From Paulinella micropora (Eukaryota; Cercozoa; Imbricatea; Euglyphida): a stretch of DNA of 64,000 nucleotides. Where the stretch lies: the NCBI GenBank assembly GCA_009731375.1, contig BJOX01000040.1, forward strand, positions 339,373-403,372, read 5' to 3'. Below, piece by piece: positions 1 to 9,589 of the stretch (its first letter is position 1; each line of letters starts with the position of its first letter). A model generated the notes under the pieces. It made no database searches, was not told the origin of the DNA, and saw nothing but the letters and a program-made list of their open reading frames with translations. Position numbers and translations under genes: made by a program.

Positions 1-205
1 CGAGTATGGAGCGGGGGTTGCTGCTGCCTCCGCAGCACGGCCCGCTGCGGGGGGCTTGCCAACTGAACCTCACTGCCTTTCTGGCCGTAGTCGTTAAGAT
101 CTACCATAATGTGCAAGCCAACACGGAGCTGCTGGAAGTGCACGTGAACCTGGCGGAGGATCTGGCGCAGAGAGGGGTGCGACGGGCCTGGGACTGGCTG
201 GCGCG
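1..205 (+). CDS. Partial upstream copy of the beta-solenoid gene segment
   Basis: This stretch is open in one frame and is nearly identical to 1126-1330 inside the next gene. The two copies differ at only a few residues (for example MERGLLLP here, MERGVLLS there). It therefore represents a tandem partial duplication or a separate paralogue cut by the window edge and by the gap at 206-606. The ATG at position 6 is probably internal, because the matching methionine in the downstream copy lies well inside the protein. The function is unknown. Confidence 0.6.
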
Positions 206-606
206 NNNNNNNNNNNNNNNNNNNNNNNNNNNNNNNNNNNNNNNNNNNNNNNNNNNNNNNNNNNNNNNNNNNNNNNNNNNNNNNNNNNNNNNNNNNNNNN
301 NNNNNNNNNNNNNNNNNNNNNNNNNNNNNNNNNNNNNNNNNNNNNNNNNNNNNNNNNNNNNNNNNNNNNNNNNNNNNNNNNNNNNNNNNNNNNNNNNNNN
401 NNNNNNNNNNNNNNNNNNNNNNNNNNNNNNNNNNNNNNNNNNNNNNNNNNNNNNNNNNNNNNNNNNNNNNNNNNNNNNNNNNNNNNNNNNNNNNNNNNNN
501 NNNNNNNNNNNNNNNNNNNNNNNNNNNNNNNNNNNNNNNNNNNNNNNNNNNNNNNNNNNNNNNNNNNNNNNNNNNNNNNNNNNNNNNNNNNNNNNNNNNN
601 NNNNNN
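206..606. other. Assembly gap
   Basis: This is a run of N. It sits between two copies of the same coding segment, so the gap may hide the rest of a tandem duplication or a collapsed repeat. Gene content is unknown. Confidence 0.95.
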
Positions 607-607
607 G

Positions 608-3600
608 AGTAAGAGCCCGGCGGCGTTTGGGCCTGGGCAGGCTTATGAGCCGGTGGACTTGGGTGGGTTAGCTCAGCTGGCTGTGCTGACAGAGGCGCAG
701 AACAACCGCTATGGTGACAACGACAAATTGTATCTCAGAGATCACACGACCAGGACGGACCTAATGCGGCGCGGGTTGTGTCCCAGATTGTCGGAGCCGG
801 AGGTCGAGCAAAAGCTTTCGCGTGTGAGCCTGGAAGTCACGTGTTGCGCCATAAGCCCCACGACTATGAAGACGTTGTGCCAAGGCTTCCAGTTGCTACC
901 ACGAGTGTTGGCGCAGGTGTTGGCAGCCACGTGCCGGCGCCCGGCCGGCGCGCTTTCGTCGGAGGACAATGCCTTTTTCTTGGGGCTTTTGCCGCACCCA
1001 GACTGGACCGCAGAGCAGCAGCAGAATGCGTTTGCGCCGCTGGCCCTAGACATTAAGACGTGTGAGCTGCTGGTCAGGCTTGCTTGCATAGAGCCCATCC
1101 GAGTCAGCTTCCAGCACGACCCGACGAGTATGGAGCGGGGAGTGTTGCTGTCTCCGCAGCACGGCCCGCTGCGGGGGGCTTGCCAACTGAACCTCACTGC
1201 CTTTCTGGTCGTAGTCGTTAAGATCTACCATACTGTGCAATCCAACGCGGAGCTGCTGGAAGTGCACGTGAACCTGGCGGAGGATCTGGCGCAGAGAGGG
1301 ATGCGACGGGCCTGGGACTGGCTGGCGCGGGAGACGTCGCCGGGAGAGCAAGCAGACCCTTGGTTCCTAGAGAAGCTGTTGTTTGCTCCGGCTGGCCAGC
1401 CCCAGTCCGAAGCGCAGAGGGGATTTGTCAGCGAGATAGCCGCTTGTTTCCGCGAGGAGGAAAGGCCAAGCTACGGCAAGGCGAAGCTGCTGATGCGCAT
1501 ATTGTGGCAACATCTGCTTTCTCCTCCCCAGGGTGAGGGCGCTGGTGCAGAGGACTGTCGAAGCGTGGAGTTAAGCCTGTACGTCCCGCAGATCTGCCAT
1601 TTCTGTGTGGTGCAGAGCAGCACGCAAGACTTTTTGAAGCGTGGGGTCCGCGGCCAGGGCCGCTTCCGCGCCACGACGAGGCTGTCTCCATGCTGCCTCG
1701 GTACCCCCGAGTGCGACAGGGATGCCTGCAGGAGCCTAGGGGCGTCGGTGTGCAAGAAGGCCCCTACGCTCTGCCGTCTGTTGGCCAGCGAAGCTGAGGC
1801 CAGGCTTGCGTCTGCGGTGGTAGGCGTGTCGAGCGAGGCGGACAGTGGCAACCGCGCGGTGCTGGCCCTCGGGGCTTTCCAGAGACAGTTTCTACTGNNN
1901 NNNNNNNNNNNNNNNNNNNNNNNNNNNNNNNNNNNNNNNNNNNNNNNNNNNNNNNNNNNNNNNNNNNNNNNNNNNNNNNNNNNNNNNNNNNNNNNNNNNN
2001 NNNNNNNNNNNNNNNNNNNNNNNNNNNNNNNNNNNNNNNNNNNNNNNNNNNNNNNNNNNNNNNNNNNNNNNNNNNNNNNNNNNNNNNNNNNNNNNNNNNN
2101 NNNNNNNNNNNNNNNNNNNNNNNNNNNNNNNNNNNNNNNNNNNNNNNNNNNNNNNNNNNNNNNNNNNNNNNNNNNNNNNNNNNNNNNNNNNNNNNNNNNN
2201 NNNNNNNNNNNNNNNNNNNNNNNNNNNNNNNNNNNNNNNNNNNNNNNNNNNNNNNNNNNNNNNNNNNNNNNCAACGGAGACGATCTTCTCTTGCTTGACG
2301 TGGCTCAGCGCTTTCGTGTGCTTTTTCCAGAGCATGCACGCTCCGTGCAGGAGATTTTGAGTTCAGGCCAGGAGCTTGACGTTCTCGGACGAGAGGATGA
2401 GTGTGTCAAAAAGCTCAAGCGTTACATGGAACGCCCTCCCGCTGCTCAAGCTGCTACCGCTGGGGTTAAGTCGAGCCCAAACCCCCGCAGGGATTGGCTT
2501 ATGTTGAAGAGCTTCGGGCGGGGCTATGGGGCCTATCAGTTATTGCGTTCAAGACCTGCTAGCCCCTACGCCGAAATCCTGAGGCTGGCACAAGGGTTCC
2601 CCGCAACAGAGTGCTCGACAGAAGAGTGCCGAGATTTTGAGCGGCATTGCATCCAAGAGCAAGGCAAGGCCGGCCAAGGCCAGTCAGCTAAGGCCTTGGC
2701 CGTGGCGGTTTCGGAGCAGACGATCAGCACCTGGCTGAAAAAACCAGGTAAGGGCAGCTCTGTGGTCACGGCCTTTCTAATAGGTGCCCTTTCTTTGCTC
2801 GAAGCTGCCGGAGGGGCTGCCCTGTGCACAGACAGGGGCGGCGCGGCCCCTGCCAGCGCAGGACAGGCACGGCCCCTGCCTGTGCCTGCGCTGCCCTGTA
2901 GAGACTTGTGTTTTCACGGGGCTACCCTGAGGTTACCTCGGTTTAAAAAGATCGAATGTAATCAGCTCCCGACCAAGAAGCTTTCTTTCCGGAACACTAG
3001 CCTTGATCTGGGGGGAGAGAATCGACTGAAATTGAACCACTGCTCGGTGCTGGAAGATTTTGTCTTCAAGCAGTCGACTCCGCGCAGTGGCACCGTGCCG
3101 ATCCCCGCCGAGTTCGAGATCGAGTTTCAAGACTGCCACGTCTTGCGAAGCATTTATACTGTCAGTCAGAAAAAAGCAAATATTGAGGTGACGCTTGTCA
3201 ACTCTGGCCAGCTCGGCACGGGGCTGGAGGTCCGTGCAAAGGAGAACCTGAAACTTTTGTTCGACAGCAACTCCGCGCTGGAGGCTAAGATCTCGCTTCA
3301 GAGAAAAATGAGCAAAAAGCTGGAGTTGCACTACCTCAACAGCGAGAATTTGAGAACGCTAAGTCTTAGTTCCTTGGCCAGAGGCCTAGCTTGTTTGGTA
3401 GTCCGTGTCCAGAACTGCGAGAACTTCACAGAGATTAAGCTGTCGCCTAGGCCAGGCTCGAACATGGCAACCGAGTTCAAGCTGGAAATTGACTCGTGTA
3501 CGCGTGTACAGACGTTTACACTACCGGATGCTTTGCCGGGGTGTGCGAGCGTGACCTTTAACAATTGTTCTTCACTCACTGACATAGTGCAACCAGCTGG

Positions 3601-3667
3601 GCGGCAAGCCGCTCAGCGGGTCCAAATTGAGGTTATTAATTGTCCAAGCTTTTCCGGCTTGCGCTAG
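608..3667 (+). CDS. Large protein with C-terminal beta-solenoid/LRR-like repeats, 5' end in gap
   Basis: I do not recognise the family. The frame is open from the gap edge at 607 to a TAG at 3665-3667 and contains a second gap (1898-2271) that keeps the frame if its length is right. The first 650 residues or so are mixed and Cys-containing. The last 240 residues (from about 2930) hold roughly nine repeats of 22-28 residues, each an alternating hydrophobic strand ending in N-C or D-C, such as LKLNHCSVLEDF, IEFQDCHVLRSI, KLEIDSCTRVQTF and VTFNNCSSLTDI. That pattern is typical of a leucine-rich-repeat or beta-helix solenoid, which usually binds other proteins. No ATG near the visible start is convincing, so the N-terminus is probably in the gap. 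The segment 1126-1330 recurs at 1-205. Confidence 0.65.
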   Translation, partial: SKSPAAFGPGQAYEPVDLGGLAQLAVLTEAQNNRYGDNDKLYLRDHTTRTDLMRRGLCPRLSEPEVEQKLSRVSLEVTCCAISPTTMKTLCQGFQLLPRVLAQVLAATCRRPAGALSSEDNAFFLGLLPHPDWTAEQQQNAFAPLALDIKTCELLVRLACIEPIRVSFQHDPTSMERGVLLSPQHGPLRGACQLNLTAFLVVVVKIYHTVQSNAELLEVHVNLAEDLAQRGMRRAWDWLARETSPGEQADPWFLEKLLFAPAGQPQSEAQRGFVSEIAACFREEERPSYGKAKLLMRILWQHLLSPPQGEGAGAEDCRSVELSLYVPQICHFCVVQSSTQDFLKRGVRGQGRFRATTRLSPCCLGTPECDRDACRSLGASVCKKAPTLCRLLASEAEARLASAVVGVSSEADSGNRAVLALGAFQRQFLLXXXXXXXXXXXXXXXXXXXXXXXXXXXXXXXXXXXXXXXXXXXXXXXXXXXXXXXXXXXXXXXXXXXXXXXXXXXXXXXXXXXXXXXXXXXXXXXXXXXXXXXXXXXXXXXXXXXXXXXXXXXXXNGDDLLLLDVAQRFRVLFPEHARSVQEILSSGQELDVLGREDECVKKLKRYMERPPAAQAATAGVKSSPNPRRDWLMLKSFGRGYGAYQLLRSRPASPYAEILRLAQGFPATECSTEECRDFERHCIQEQGKAGQGQSAKALAVAVSEQTISTWLKKPGKGSSVVTAFLIGALSLLEAAGGAALCTDRGGAAPASAGQARPLPVPALPCRDLCFHGATLRLPRFKKIECNQLPTKKLSFRNTSLDLGGENRLKLNHCSVLEDFVFKQSTPRSGTVPIPAEFEIEFQDCHVLRSIYTVSQKKANIEVTLVNSGQLGTGLEVRAKENLKLLFDSNSALEAKISLQRKMSKKLELHYLNSENLRTLSLSSLARGLACLVVRVQNCENFTEIKLSPRPGSNMATEFKLEIDSCTRVQTFTLPDALPGCASVTFNNCSSLTDIVQPAGRQAAQRVQIEVINCPSFSGLR
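1898..2271. other. Assembly gap inside a coding region
   Basis: This run of N interrupts the beta-solenoid gene. The frame is the same on both sides if the stated length is correct, so about 125 residues are missing from the middle of the protein. Confidence 0.95.
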
Positions 3668-3726
3668 CGTACGCTTTTAATAATGACTTAGCACTCTAAG
3701 TGCAAAAGCACGCGCCACATGGACCA

Positions 3727-4843
3727 TTAAAAGTCGTTTACTGTGGTGGTGGTGGTATTCCGACTTGACGTACTTCCAAATCTCGCTTCTCTCAAGGCAT
3801 CGTCGAGCCCCGTTAAGAACCCATTTAGTTTGTCTTCGATGCTGGTCATTCTCTTGTTCTGTGCGGAATTTATCTTGTCGAGGTTTGTTTGAAATCGAGA
3901 GGCCTGCGTATCCAACGCCTCATTAAACTCTGCTCGCATTTTGGCCTCCAGCTCGTGAAAGACCCTCTCTTCGAGCGCCGCAAGCCTTTTTTTAGTCCCG
4001 CCTAGGTTCACTGGCTCGGGAGCTGTGTGCTGACGTAGTGCCTGAGGCAGTTGATATTTAAATTCTTCTTTTTCTGCTGCCAACTTTAGTTGTTGCAGCA
4101 AAAGCTGGCGCTGTTTTTTTTAAGGAAGGTGCACTTTCGGACATTAACACAGGAATCGAAATTCTGGGCTGCTGGCCACGTATGTTTGTTAAGGCTTTGT
4201 ACATGGTTTCGAGCACAACGTCCCCGACTTCTTCCCTTTTAAGATCGTCGTGCAAAGCGACCTTTATGCCTTGCTGGCTTACTGCGCGTTTTTCTCTTGC
4301 GCCAGGCCTCAAATAAACAGCACGGGGGCTTTCGCCGGTGTCCTTGCTGCCTGGGTGGTAATATGTTAGGGATGGTTCCAGATAGGAAGGGAAAGACAAC
4401 AGGCAACTGCCTTTGGTAGCGAGTTCTTTCAGCGATTGATGGAATGACCTAAGGCTCGAGCTTTCTCTGTTCTTTGCAAACGCGAGCAACAGATGCGGAT
4501 CATGATCGCGGTAAGGGTACTTGATTGTGTCATATCCGAGAAACCGGACTCGAAACGCAATTTCCAGCAGGGCGCGGGTAATGTCATCAGACTCGATTTC
4601 TATTGGAGTAAATTCGTCCTCGTCGTCAGTAGAGAACCCGTTCCCGAATTCGACATACTGCTCCTCGCGTTCTGGAGGTCCAGCAAGGCAAATGAATAGT
4701 ATGACGGGGTTTCGAATTAAGAAAAGCGTTTTTGGCTCTTTCTTTTGTTTTGCTACTACTAGAGCATTCTTGAAAGCTCCGACTGGGAGGGGCTGGAGCT
4801 TCACAAAAACCTTCCCGTCAGAAACCTCCTCGTCGTCTGCCAT
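3727..4843 (-). CDS. Unknown protein with C-terminal coiled coil, one frameshift
   Basis: I do not recognise the family. The start is taken at the ATG at 4843 (MADDEEVSDGK), 18-30 bases downstream of a TATA box. The N-terminal 250 residues are mixed alpha/beta with an acidic stretch (STDDEDEFTPIEIESDD). The frame stops at 4058 just after an A8 run (T8 at 4114-4121 on the plus strand); losing one A joins it to a second frame running to 3727. That frame encodes a heptad-rich helix (LAALEERVFHELEAKM onwards) and a Thr-rich tail. The whole protein would be about 370 residues. The slip is either a sequencing error or a real mutation. Its 3' end converges with the beta-solenoid gene. Confidence 0.6.
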
Positions 4844-4859
4844 GACTTTGTCTTTTTTC

Positions 4860-4872
4860 TCTTTATATATAC
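4860..4872 (-). promoter_or_regulatory. TATA box of the minus-strand coiled-coil gene
   Basis: On the minus strand this reads GTATATATAAAG, about 18-30 bases before the ATG at 4843. The position and sequence fit a eukaryotic or large-virus core promoter with a very short leader. Confidence 0.55.
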
Positions 4873-5010
4873 AGCCAAGATACCCTGCAGCTAAACACAG
4901 ATTTCTCTTCCCCCGCCCCCACCTCCCTCCCTCTCTATNNNNNNNNNNGCTACTTTTATTTTCTCTCTCTAAAGGGGCGGAGGCGGAATGCTTCACGCTA
5001 AAGACCCAAC

Positions 5011-5100
5011 CTCTCTAGCGTGATTTTACTCGAGACCAACCTCTCTAGCGTGATTTTACTCGAGACCAACCTCTCTAGCGTGATTTTACTCGAGACCAAC
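5011..5100. repeat. Three perfect 30-bp tandem repeats
   Basis: The unit starts CTCTCTAGCGTGATTTTACT and is 30 bases long, repeated three times without a mismatch at 5011, 5041 and 5071. The last unit carries the stop codon of the minus-strand gene ending at 5086, so the array forms its 3' end and 3' untranslated region. Perfect copies suggest recent expansion. Confidence 0.9.
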
Positions 5101-7197
5101 CTCTCCCCCTTCTTCCGCCTCCCCCGCGCCGCTGGCCCCACAGACGACGTCGGGGGTCGCACCCATAATACCAGTCGTCGTTGGTGGGGGTAAGCTCGTA
5201 CACAAGGCAAAGAGCTGCGCCGTCCCATTGTCTGTGCACTTCCTCGCGTCGACTTCCTCCAGCTCCTTCCAGCAGGTTAGGGCGTCGACCACGAGCGCTA
5301 CTTTGACGGAGCGTTCTTCCTGCAGCCAAGCCCTGAGCAAAGCCTTACAAGGTTCGCCCCCTTCCGCTGGCCGGCAGGCGCTCGCGTTGTTGTCGCCTGC
5401 CAAGCGCACGGCCTCTTCTTGTTCTGCTGCACTGCGACACGCCTGCAGCGGCGTGGCCCCAAACAACGAAGCCTCGCGGTGGGCGTAGGACTTGCCCTCC
5501 TGGCGCCATTTGCCTGGCAAGACGCCCTTAACCAGGACCGAGCGGCCGTCCAGTCGAAAGCGCAGTGCACGGGTATACTCTCGGCAAAGACACACGCCAT
5601 TGATAACAGAGGAGGGCGGCAGCACACACAGGCGCTCTGCCGCCTCGAAAAATTGCTGGCCCCCCGCTTGGTCCGTCCTCGCGACGACGCTGGCGGGAAG
5701 CTCTTGCAAACGCTCCGAGGCCTTGACCTCCAGGCACGTGAGCTTGCTCATTGCCTGGAGGGCGTCGCTGGCGAGCCGCACAAGCGTCAGCCCACGCAAC
5801 AGCGGCTCTGCCCCGTCGAAATACAAGGCCGCCGCCGATGCGATCACGGGCATGAACAGCCTGCCCGTTCTTTGGTTGCGCAACAATTTCAGCCTGCCCG
5901 AGAAGTAGTAGGACAGTGCGCTCGAGTCTGCTGCAACTGGCAGCTCGCTGGCGACGGAGCGATAACAGCGCATATATATGTCGGGCACACCTATGCCAGG
6001 TAGCACAGGGAACGCTGCCAGCTTCTTGCGCTCTGTCTCGTCGTCGCCCTGCAACAAAAAGGCCTCGCGGTCCTTGGTTTTGGGCGCTTTGGTGACAGGG
6101 CATAGAAATACAGAACAGGCCGGCAGAGAGGTTCGGTACAGCTTGACCAACTGCTCGGGTGCGTAGTCCCCGGCCTCGGGCCACAGCCGGGCAATTTGGT
6201 ACAGTATCCGCAGCCAGCGCTGGCGTAACACCATGTTCGCGCCGGCGTCAATCAACTGGTTCTGCAACTGCATCGCGGGTAGCAGGGCTGCGGTCAGAGC
6301 GCGAATCTGCGTTACAAAAGTGGTCGACGCCATGGCGCAAACCGCGCCCGCCGCTTGCAAACACGCGGAGGCCACGTACAGGTTCGCGTAGAGCCCCGCG
6401 GAATGCTTGAGCAGCTTCCGCAGCTCCTCAGATACCTCCACGCGCGGTTCCCACTCCAGCAGGTCCCTGAATTCCTTGATGCGCGCCTTCAGCGCTACCG
6501 AGCTCTTGGCCGTTAAGAACATCTCGATCGTTTCGGCAAAGGCGCCCAGCTGCTCCCTGGAGCCCGCGACGCGGAAGGTCTCTACGATCTTGCGCCGCTT
6601 GGCGGACCCCGCCGCGTCCCCTCGGGCGGGGAGCGCCGCGGGGGCGGAGGGCGCCCGTGCGATACTGTGCGCCAGCCCCTCCGCCGCCCGGACGACGCGC
6701 GAGAAGGGGTGCAGGAGCGCGACAAGGCCGAGCGCTATGGGGTCACTTCTGGCCAACTCCTCGTCGGGGACCATGGTATAGGACAGCTGCAGGCCCATGC
6801 TCACGAGCCCGTCCAGGTGGCTGAAGCGCTCGGTCGCGCTAGCCAGCGCTGTCATCAGCAGGGCCAGGTCATCTAGCAGTGCACACACCCCCCAGCACCC
6901 CCTGACGACTGACACCTCGTATGTTTCCAGCCTGGACGCTAAAGTGCGCAGCCTGGTGACCGTCGAGCCGCAATCGACGCCTTGTTCCGAGTCCTGCCCG
7001 CGGCACCAGTGCAAGAAATCCTCCCTGTCGATCAGGCTTCTAAGCAGCGGCGCGGTCTGTCTAGCCCACGGCCTGGCCCCTAGGGTGTCGTTGTCGTCCC
7101 GGCGGATTTCTTGCTCGAGGCTGTCTAGGTCCAAGCCCAGCTCTGGCAAGGGATCGTCGTCTGTGCGCGGCCCTTCCGCGACAAACTCGATGGGCAT
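5086..7197 (-). CDS. Unknown 703-residue helical protein
   Basis: I do not recognise this protein. The ATG at 7197 (MPIEFVAEGPRTDDDP) is preferred because the frame upstream translates low-complexity Pro-rich sequence from tandem repeats. The protein is rich in Ala, Leu and Arg and looks mainly helical, with a basic patch KRRKIVE near residue 205 that could be a nuclear signal and hydrophobic helices around residues 260-330. It ends in an acidic Gly/Glu tail. No cofactor motif, Walker box or zinc pattern is evident. Two 41-45 bp tandem repeats ending in G runs lie upstream at 7280-7365. A virion or structural role is conceivable but not shown. Confidence 0.6.
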   Translation of the reverse strand: MPIEFVAEGPRTDDDPLPELGLDLDSLEQEIRRDDNDTLGARPWARQTAPLLRSLIDREDFLHWCRGQDSEQGVDCGSTVTRLRTLASRLETYEVSVVRGCWGVCALLDDLALLMTALASATERFSHLDGLVSMGLQLSYTMVPDEELARSDPIALGLVALLHPFSRVVRAAEGLAHSIARAPSAPAALPARGDAAGSAKRRKIVETFRVAGSREQLGAFAETIEMFLTAKSSVALKARIKEFRDLLEWEPRVEVSEELRKLLKHSAGLYANLYVASACLQAAGAVCAMASTTFVTQIRALTAALLPAMQLQNQLIDAGANMVLRQRWLRILYQIARLWPEAGDYAPEQLVKLYRTSLPACSVFLCPVTKAPKTKDREAFLLQGDDETERKKLAAFPVLPGIGVPDIYMRCYRSVASELPVAADSSALSYYFSGRLKLLRNQRTGRLFMPVIASAAALYFDGAEPLLRGLTLVRLASDALQAMSKLTCLEVKASERLQELPASVVARTDQAGGQQFFEAAERLCVLPPSSVINGVCLCREYTRALRFRLDGRSVLVKGVLPGKWRQEGKSYAHREASLFGATPLQACRSAAEQEEAVRLAGDNNASACRPAEGGEPCKALLRAWLQEERSVKVALVVDALTCWKELEEVDARKCTDNGTAQLFALCTSLPPPTTTGIMGATPDVVCGASGAGEAEEGGEVGLE

Positions 7198-7279
7198 TTT
7201 TACTCTTCGGTGCTTTTTACACCACACACACCCACAAAATGCAAACACGAGGGGGCCGGCGGGATGAAGAGGAGGAGGG

Positions 7280-7365
7280 TGCTCGCCGGAGAGGTAAGTA
7301 GAGAAAAAGACTGGGGGGGGTGCTCGCCGGAGAGGTACTAAGTAGAGAAAAAGACGGGGGGGGGG
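7280..7365. repeat. Two imperfect 41-45 bp tandem repeats with G runs
   Basis: The unit begins TGCTCGCCGGAGAGGTA and ends in a G8-G11 run. The copies start at 7280 and 7321 and differ by a small insertion. They lie in the spacer between the divergent genes starting at 7197 (minus) and 7456 (plus) and may include regulatory sequence. Confidence 0.75.
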
Positions 7366-7455
7366 TGCCCCCCCCATTTGGTTTGTGTAAAAAAAACCGC
7401 CGAGCGTGTGGGACCAAGCGGGCAAACACAAAAAAGAAAGGAATTCTTCTCTGAG

Positions 7456-7668
7456 ATGTCTGCGCAAGAACAGGTTTCTCTAGCGTCAGCATCGGAGTCG
7501 GTAGGATGCCAAGGCGAGGAGGAGCTGATCTCGTTTATTTCGGGACTCTTGCTGGCGAAGACGCGGCCCTCGCTGCCCATCTGCAGACAGGACGGCTGCT
7601 GCGCACAAGCACTGGACGACAATCTCTATTGCGTGATCCACGAGCCTGGCTGGTTGGAAAAAACCTAG
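7456..7668 (+). CDS. Small Cys/His protein, possible zinc binder
   Basis: This is a 70-residue frame from the ATG at 7456 (MSAQEQVSLAS) to a TAG. The C-terminal half contains the pattern C-R-Q-D-G-C-C then Y-C-x2-H (CRQDGCCAQALDDNLYCVIH). That resembles small zinc knuckles of the C-x4-C...C-x2-H type seen in many eukaryotic and viral proteins. It is divergent from the gene at 5086-7197. The coding call is moderate because the frame is short, but codon usage and the Cys/His spacing support it. Confidence 0.45.
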   Translation: MSAQEQVSLASASESVGCQGEEELISFISGLLLAKTRPSLPICRQDGCCAQALDDNLYCVIHEPGWLEKT

Positions 7669-7781
7669 CGCAGCCCTTCACTCTCCACGCCAGCCAGGGC
7701 GCGGGTACCAACGGAGCGCCAACCCTTGCTAAGAAGTTGGCAAGGAGATAGAGAGAGCGACGGAGTGTCGATCTGGACTAG

Positions 7782-8945
7782 ATGATGAGCCAAAAAGCAG
7801 CGCACAGATTTCTTGACGAAGAAGAGATTGAGACATGGCCCTTGCAGCTGGATGACGAATTGGAAGAAAAACAGAAAACGTGGCTGCTATGGCTGATACA
7901 GTTTCTGTCAAGTGTCTATCCCGAGGTTAGACTGACATGGGAGGGCCAATGTTTCACCGATCTCCGATTTTCAAATGAGAGCACAAATCAGCCTGTTCTT
8001 TTGCAGGAGAGCGCTTTCATATCGGCCAAGCCAGTTGATGAAGATGGAGCGTCAACTGCCACGACTCGTGTGTTACTATGTCCCAAACAATGGTCGACGC
8101 CCGAGAGTAAATGGGGGAAGATCTTGACGGTCGTGCAAGTGCTGCTTCTAAACATGAGGAAAAGGCTGTACAAGTTGTACCGCCTTAACAACGAAAAGTC
8201 GCTTGTAATGGCCCATCTGGAGCCTGCTTGGGACTTTGTGGTGGGGACGTTTGAGAATAAGCTGGGCTTTCAACACATACCTGCAAGATATGTTGTGGAC
8301 GTACGCTGTTTGCCCGAGCTGCAATACAGTCTTTGACCGCAGGAACTATTGAAGTTTCTTGCTGCGTGGCCAGAGTGTGAAGCGGTAATACGCGCCGAAA
8401 TACTCACCAAACCCGAAGAGCGAGAAGAGCTTGGCGAACCGAGTGATGCTATCCTAAAACAAGTGGCGCAATGGTGCCAGAATGTAGCTAGGTCTACGCA
8501 CGTAAAGCCACCGACTGACATATCAGCAGGGCCAATTCTACGGAACATAAAAGCTAAGAGACACGGGTGGGCAGGGAAGAGAGAGCTGCTCAGAAAATTC
8601 GAAGGCACCTTAGGCAAGATAAATCAGCTCCTGTGTATAGCAGTTAATGAAAGCAAGGGACGGCGCAAGGCTGTCATTGCAGCGCTCAGCAGGTTCGGCT
8701 CTGATGACGATGGTAAGGGTTGGTTAACAGAGGAGTACCCGGAATGGATCCCCGGAGCCTTGTATCAGGCAACTCATGCGCACATACTCGACGAAGAACT
8801 TGTGTGCAAGGCTAAGCAGATGCTAAGGGAAAAGATGTCCGCTGAACAGCAGAAAGGAATCGACTGGTTGCTGCAGGAATACGATAGTATCTGTGCAGAG
8901 GCTAGAATCTGTCCCAAATGTGGCAAGCTGATTCGTGAGCGATAG
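7782..8945 (+). pseudogene. Family X copy 1, interrupted by one in-frame TGA
   Basis: This is an unrecognised family with three copies in the window. The frame runs from ATG 7782 (MMSQKAAHRFLDEEE) to TAG 8945, with a single in-frame TGA at 8334-8336. The reading frame is unchanged across it, and copy 2 has TGG (Trp) at the matching codon (L-W-P-D-E-L), so one G-to-A change explains the stop. An intact product would be about 387 residues, acidic at the N-terminus, with a conserved RNIKAK motif, a helical stretch and a C-terminal C-P-K-C knuckle (ICPKCGKLIRER). It may be a pseudogene, a readthrough gene or a sequencing error. It is tail-to-tail with the kelch remnant, as is copy 3 with the full kelch gene. 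Confidence 0.7.
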
Positions 8946-8988
8946 GTCTAACTATTAAAACCAGGTTTGTGTGTTCCTGGCGTGGTGG

Positions 8989-9576
8989 TCATCTTGCCAC
9001 TCTGCAATTAATTCTTTTAAATATATTTCTGCGCAAAAGGCGTAGATTGTTAATAAAAAAGGCTTTTGTAGCACTTGATTTTAGGTTGTAGCACTTCCCG
9101 GTCGTAACGGCACAGTTGGCGAGGGCGCGCGCGAGCGGCAGGTTGGGGCACGAGTGCCAGGAGTTGCTTTCCGGATCATAGCACTCCACTGACGCGAGAG
9201 GCCCCCCGCGCGCGTTCGCACCGCCCAACACGTAGATTAAGCCACCCAACACAGCTGCGCAAGCGTCTTCGCGGGCTTCAAGGAGGGGCGCCACTTCTTG
9301 CCAACTGTCGTGTGCAAGGTCGTAGCGCTCCACCGTAGACAGCACCCGCCCCGCGAAGTCCCGTCCGGCAATGGCGTAAACACCATGACCTTCTAACACG
9401 GCGGCTGAGCAGCCCCACCTGGGGGTTCGGAGGGCAGCGACGGGGCTCCAACGCTGAGTGGTTGGGTTGTAGCACTCCACTGAATCCAGGATCTGATCGC
9501 CGGGGCCCTTGCCTCCAATTACGAAGAACCGCGCCTGGCTCGCAACACCAAGAACTGCCCCGCCTAGGAATCCCAA
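8989..9576 (-). pseudogene. 5'-truncated kelch-repeat gene remnant
   Basis: This encodes the last three or so kelch repeats (FFVIGGKGPG, GVYAIAGRD, LIYVLGGANARGG). It is over 90 percent identical by eye to the 3' half of the full kelch gene at 37431-39215. The homology stops abruptly near 9576, where the sequence passes directly into family X copy 2, so a deletion removed the first half of the gene. Past the last repeat the C-terminus also differs from the full copy. No start codon with a promoter is present, so it is unlikely to be functional. Confidence 0.8.
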
Positions 9577-9589
9577 CAGGAAGTGTGGC

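Noticed and set aside
660-695. TAGCTCAGCTGG resembles a tRNA D-arm
   Set aside because: No matching T-arm (GGTTCGA-type), acceptor stem or anticodon stem follows, and the bases are inside the long open frame of the beta-solenoid gene.
2690-2760. Helix-turn-helix-like VAVSEQTISTWLKK in the first gene
   Set aside because: The match is short and not supported by surrounding sequence, so no DNA-binding domain was called.
5011-5100. 30-bp direct repeats as a CRISPR array
   Set aside because: The repeats are contiguous with no spacers; this is a simple tandem array.
7198-7467. N-terminal extension of the gene at 5086-7197
   Set aside because: The extra 90 codons translate tandem repeats and G/C runs into Pro/Phe-rich low-complexity sequence; the ATG at 7197 starts ordinary protein-like sequence.
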